DNA from: Methanobacteriota archaeon
GTDB taxonomy: Archaea; Thermoplasmatota; Poseidoniia; Poseidoniales; Poseidoniaceae
DNA: 38,988 nt
Assembly: GCA_002722135.1 (NCBI GenBank)
Contig: PBKJ01000012.1
Span: 39,902-78,889 of the forward strand
Direction: 5' to 3'
The notes beneath the pieces are model-generated. The model was not told the origin of the DNA. It saw only the letters and a program-made list of their open reading frames with translations, and ran no database searches. Of this stretch, positions 38,086-38,988 are shown piece after piece. The number at the start of each line of letters is the position of its first letter. The first letter of the stretch is position 1. The translations under genes were made by a program, and so were the position numbers.

Positions 38086-38982
38086 TCAGTTCTCCAGACC
38101 AAGTTCAGCGCGCATGCGTTCGAGGTGGCCATGCGTGTGCTCAACAAAGAAGCCGTGCATGAGGAAGCGGTAGCTGAGGCCCGTCGGACCGACCAGGATC
38201 ATCGGGAAGCGGTTGTAGGCGATGTCAGCAAAGTGGCTCGCACCAACGATGTCGTCAATGAGCAAGCCAATGGAATGATCGAATTGGAAGGAGTTGATGG
38301 CCGCCTCGTATTCTGGCGCGGTCAGCCAGAAGCAAAAGGTCGTCTTGAACAGTTCGTGGGCGGTCTCGAAATCGAGGAACTGCGTCCACTTCTTTCGGTC
38401 CACGCCGTAATCGATGCGCACCGGTTTCCAGTTCTCCCAGGACAGTTCATCCTTTGGCACGGGCCAGCGTGAGCGGTCCGGCTCGGTCAAGTCGCGCATG
38501 GTCATCAGCACGCCTTGGTCATGGTGCACGAAGGTCTGGACCATCAGGTCCCGAATCATCTTCGGATGGATGAGGACCGGGTCGACTTCGTCTTGACCGG
38601 CGTTGTCGATAACGAAGTTGAGCAGGTTGGATTCCGCCCAGAAATGCCGCAAGATGAGGACGTTGGCTTCTGGCCGGACGAACCACTTCATGAAGAAGCA
38701 AATTTGCCATTGAAGGAAGCCGTGCGCTCGCCACTGAATGGGTGAGAGCCGCTTGAGGTAGTAGGTGATGTGCAGGGTGATGGTCAGGATGATCTTCAGC
38801 GTCGGGAGCACGATGCGGCGAAGCGGATTTTGAAGGTCTTTGGTCCAGTACTCTTTGGCGACAGGATCCAAAGGCATGGCCTCATCGCCAGCCATGGCAT
38901 CAAGGATGCTGGCCGGCATTTTGCCGTGATTTCTTGCCATGGCTTTCCGGCGCCGTCGGTCCATCCTCGCGGTGCTACTCAT
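38086..38982 (-). CDS. Unrecognised conserved-looking protein coupled to the desaturase
   Basis: I do not recognise this 298-residue protein. The first 45 residues are basic and polar. A hydrophobic segment follows (RRIVLPTLKIILTITLHITYYL), then an aromatic-rich helical part (QWQICFFMKWFVRPEANVLILRHFWAESNLLNFVIDNAG). The rest is rich in His, Asp and Glu in helical contexts, such as VQTFVHHDQGVLMTM, NSFQFDHSIGLLIDDIVGASHFADIA and LMHGFFVEHTHGHLERM. These could suit a helical metal-binding enzyme, but no family motif is clear. The start ATG is 6 nt from the window end, and ATGs further in (for example MARNHGKM) are possible. It ends 2 nt before the desaturase, so a role in the same lipid pathway is likely. 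Confidence 0.65.
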   Translation of the reverse strand: MSSTARMDRRRRKAMARNHGKMPASILDAMAGDEAMPLDPVAKEYWTKDLQNPLRRIVLPTLKIILTITLHITYYLKRLSPIQWRAHGFLQWQICFFMKWFVRPEANVLILRHFWAESNLLNFVIDNAGQDEVDPVLIHPKMIRDLMVQTFVHHDQGVLMTMRDLTEPDRSRWPVPKDELSWENWKPVRIDYGVDRKKWTQFLDFETAHELFKTTFCFWLTAPEYEAAINSFQFDHSIGLLIDDIVGASHFADIAYNRFPMILVGPTGLSYRFLMHGFFVEHTHGHLERMRAELGLEN

Positions 38983-38988
38983 CGTCCA

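Noticed and set aside
1-38988. CRISPR arrays, insertion sequences and integrase-type mobile elements
   Set aside because: No regularly spaced direct repeats, terminal inverted repeats or transposase- or integrase-like reading frames were seen on either strand.

Overview
The window reads as a high-GC genome fragment from an archaeon, most likely a marine planktonic Thermoplasmatota of the Marine Group II / Candidatus Poseidoniales type. The archaeal assignment rests on ribosomal protein L15e, archaeal-style promoters (a BRE-TATA pair about 26 nt from the start codon, giving leaderless mRNAs) beside genes with GAGGTG Shine-Dalgarno sites, and a SerK-like ParB-fold protein. The marine group assignment is an inference from gene content (complex I, very large secreted repeat proteins, an FEA1/phytotransferrin-like protein) and was not tested by phylogeny. 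Coding density is very high. No gap exceeds about 204 bp, and I saw no rRNA, tRNA, CRISPR array or insertion sequence.

Layout. (1) 1-2147, minus strand: nuoA-nuoB-nuoC-nuoD of respiratory complex I, with nuoD cut by the window edge. (2) 2352-18131, minus strand: five consecutive exported or membrane-anchored proteins, four of them giant. They are an Ig-like repeat protein with a DUF4234-like membrane tail, a subtilisin-family protease with a cytoplasmic zinc-ribbon tail, a small membrane protein translationally coupled to a 1563-aa surface protein, and a PKD-type surface protein. (3) 18157-21781: housekeeping genes, namely RNase Z, a PRC-barrel protein, L15e, a SerK-like protein, a rhodanese and a SPOUT RNA methyltransferase. 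(4) 21816-35927: a probable metal-acquisition island. It holds a PhnC/PhnE-like ABC transporter with a PIG-O-like phosphotransferase, a PQQ-type sugar dehydrogenase lipoprotein, a PhnD-like binding lipoprotein, an FEA1-like lipoprotein, a membrane-anchored surface protein, a complete FecBCD/BtuFCD-type ABC transporter and a HugZ-type haem-degrading protein. (5) 35966-38982, minus strand: a NERD-S1 fusion protein, an acyl-lipid desaturase and an unrecognised partner protein.

The main discovery is an 18-bp DNA element, TTTTAGGGNNNNCGAAAT. It occurs three times with every fixed base conserved: before the phnC-like gene, over the phnD-like promoter, and against the BRE/TATA of the FEA1 gene. A perfect palindromic relative, TTTTAGGGGGCCCTAAAA, lies upstream of nuoA. 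The TTAGG core resembles the half-site of DtxR/IdeR-family metal-dependent repressors. I infer one metal (probably iron) regulon that joins a split PhnCDE-like transporter, an FEA1/haem uptake and haem-degradation operon, and possibly iron-rich complex I. This would make the Phn-like transporter a candidate iron transporter rather than a phosphonate transporter, although a phosphorus role is not excluded.
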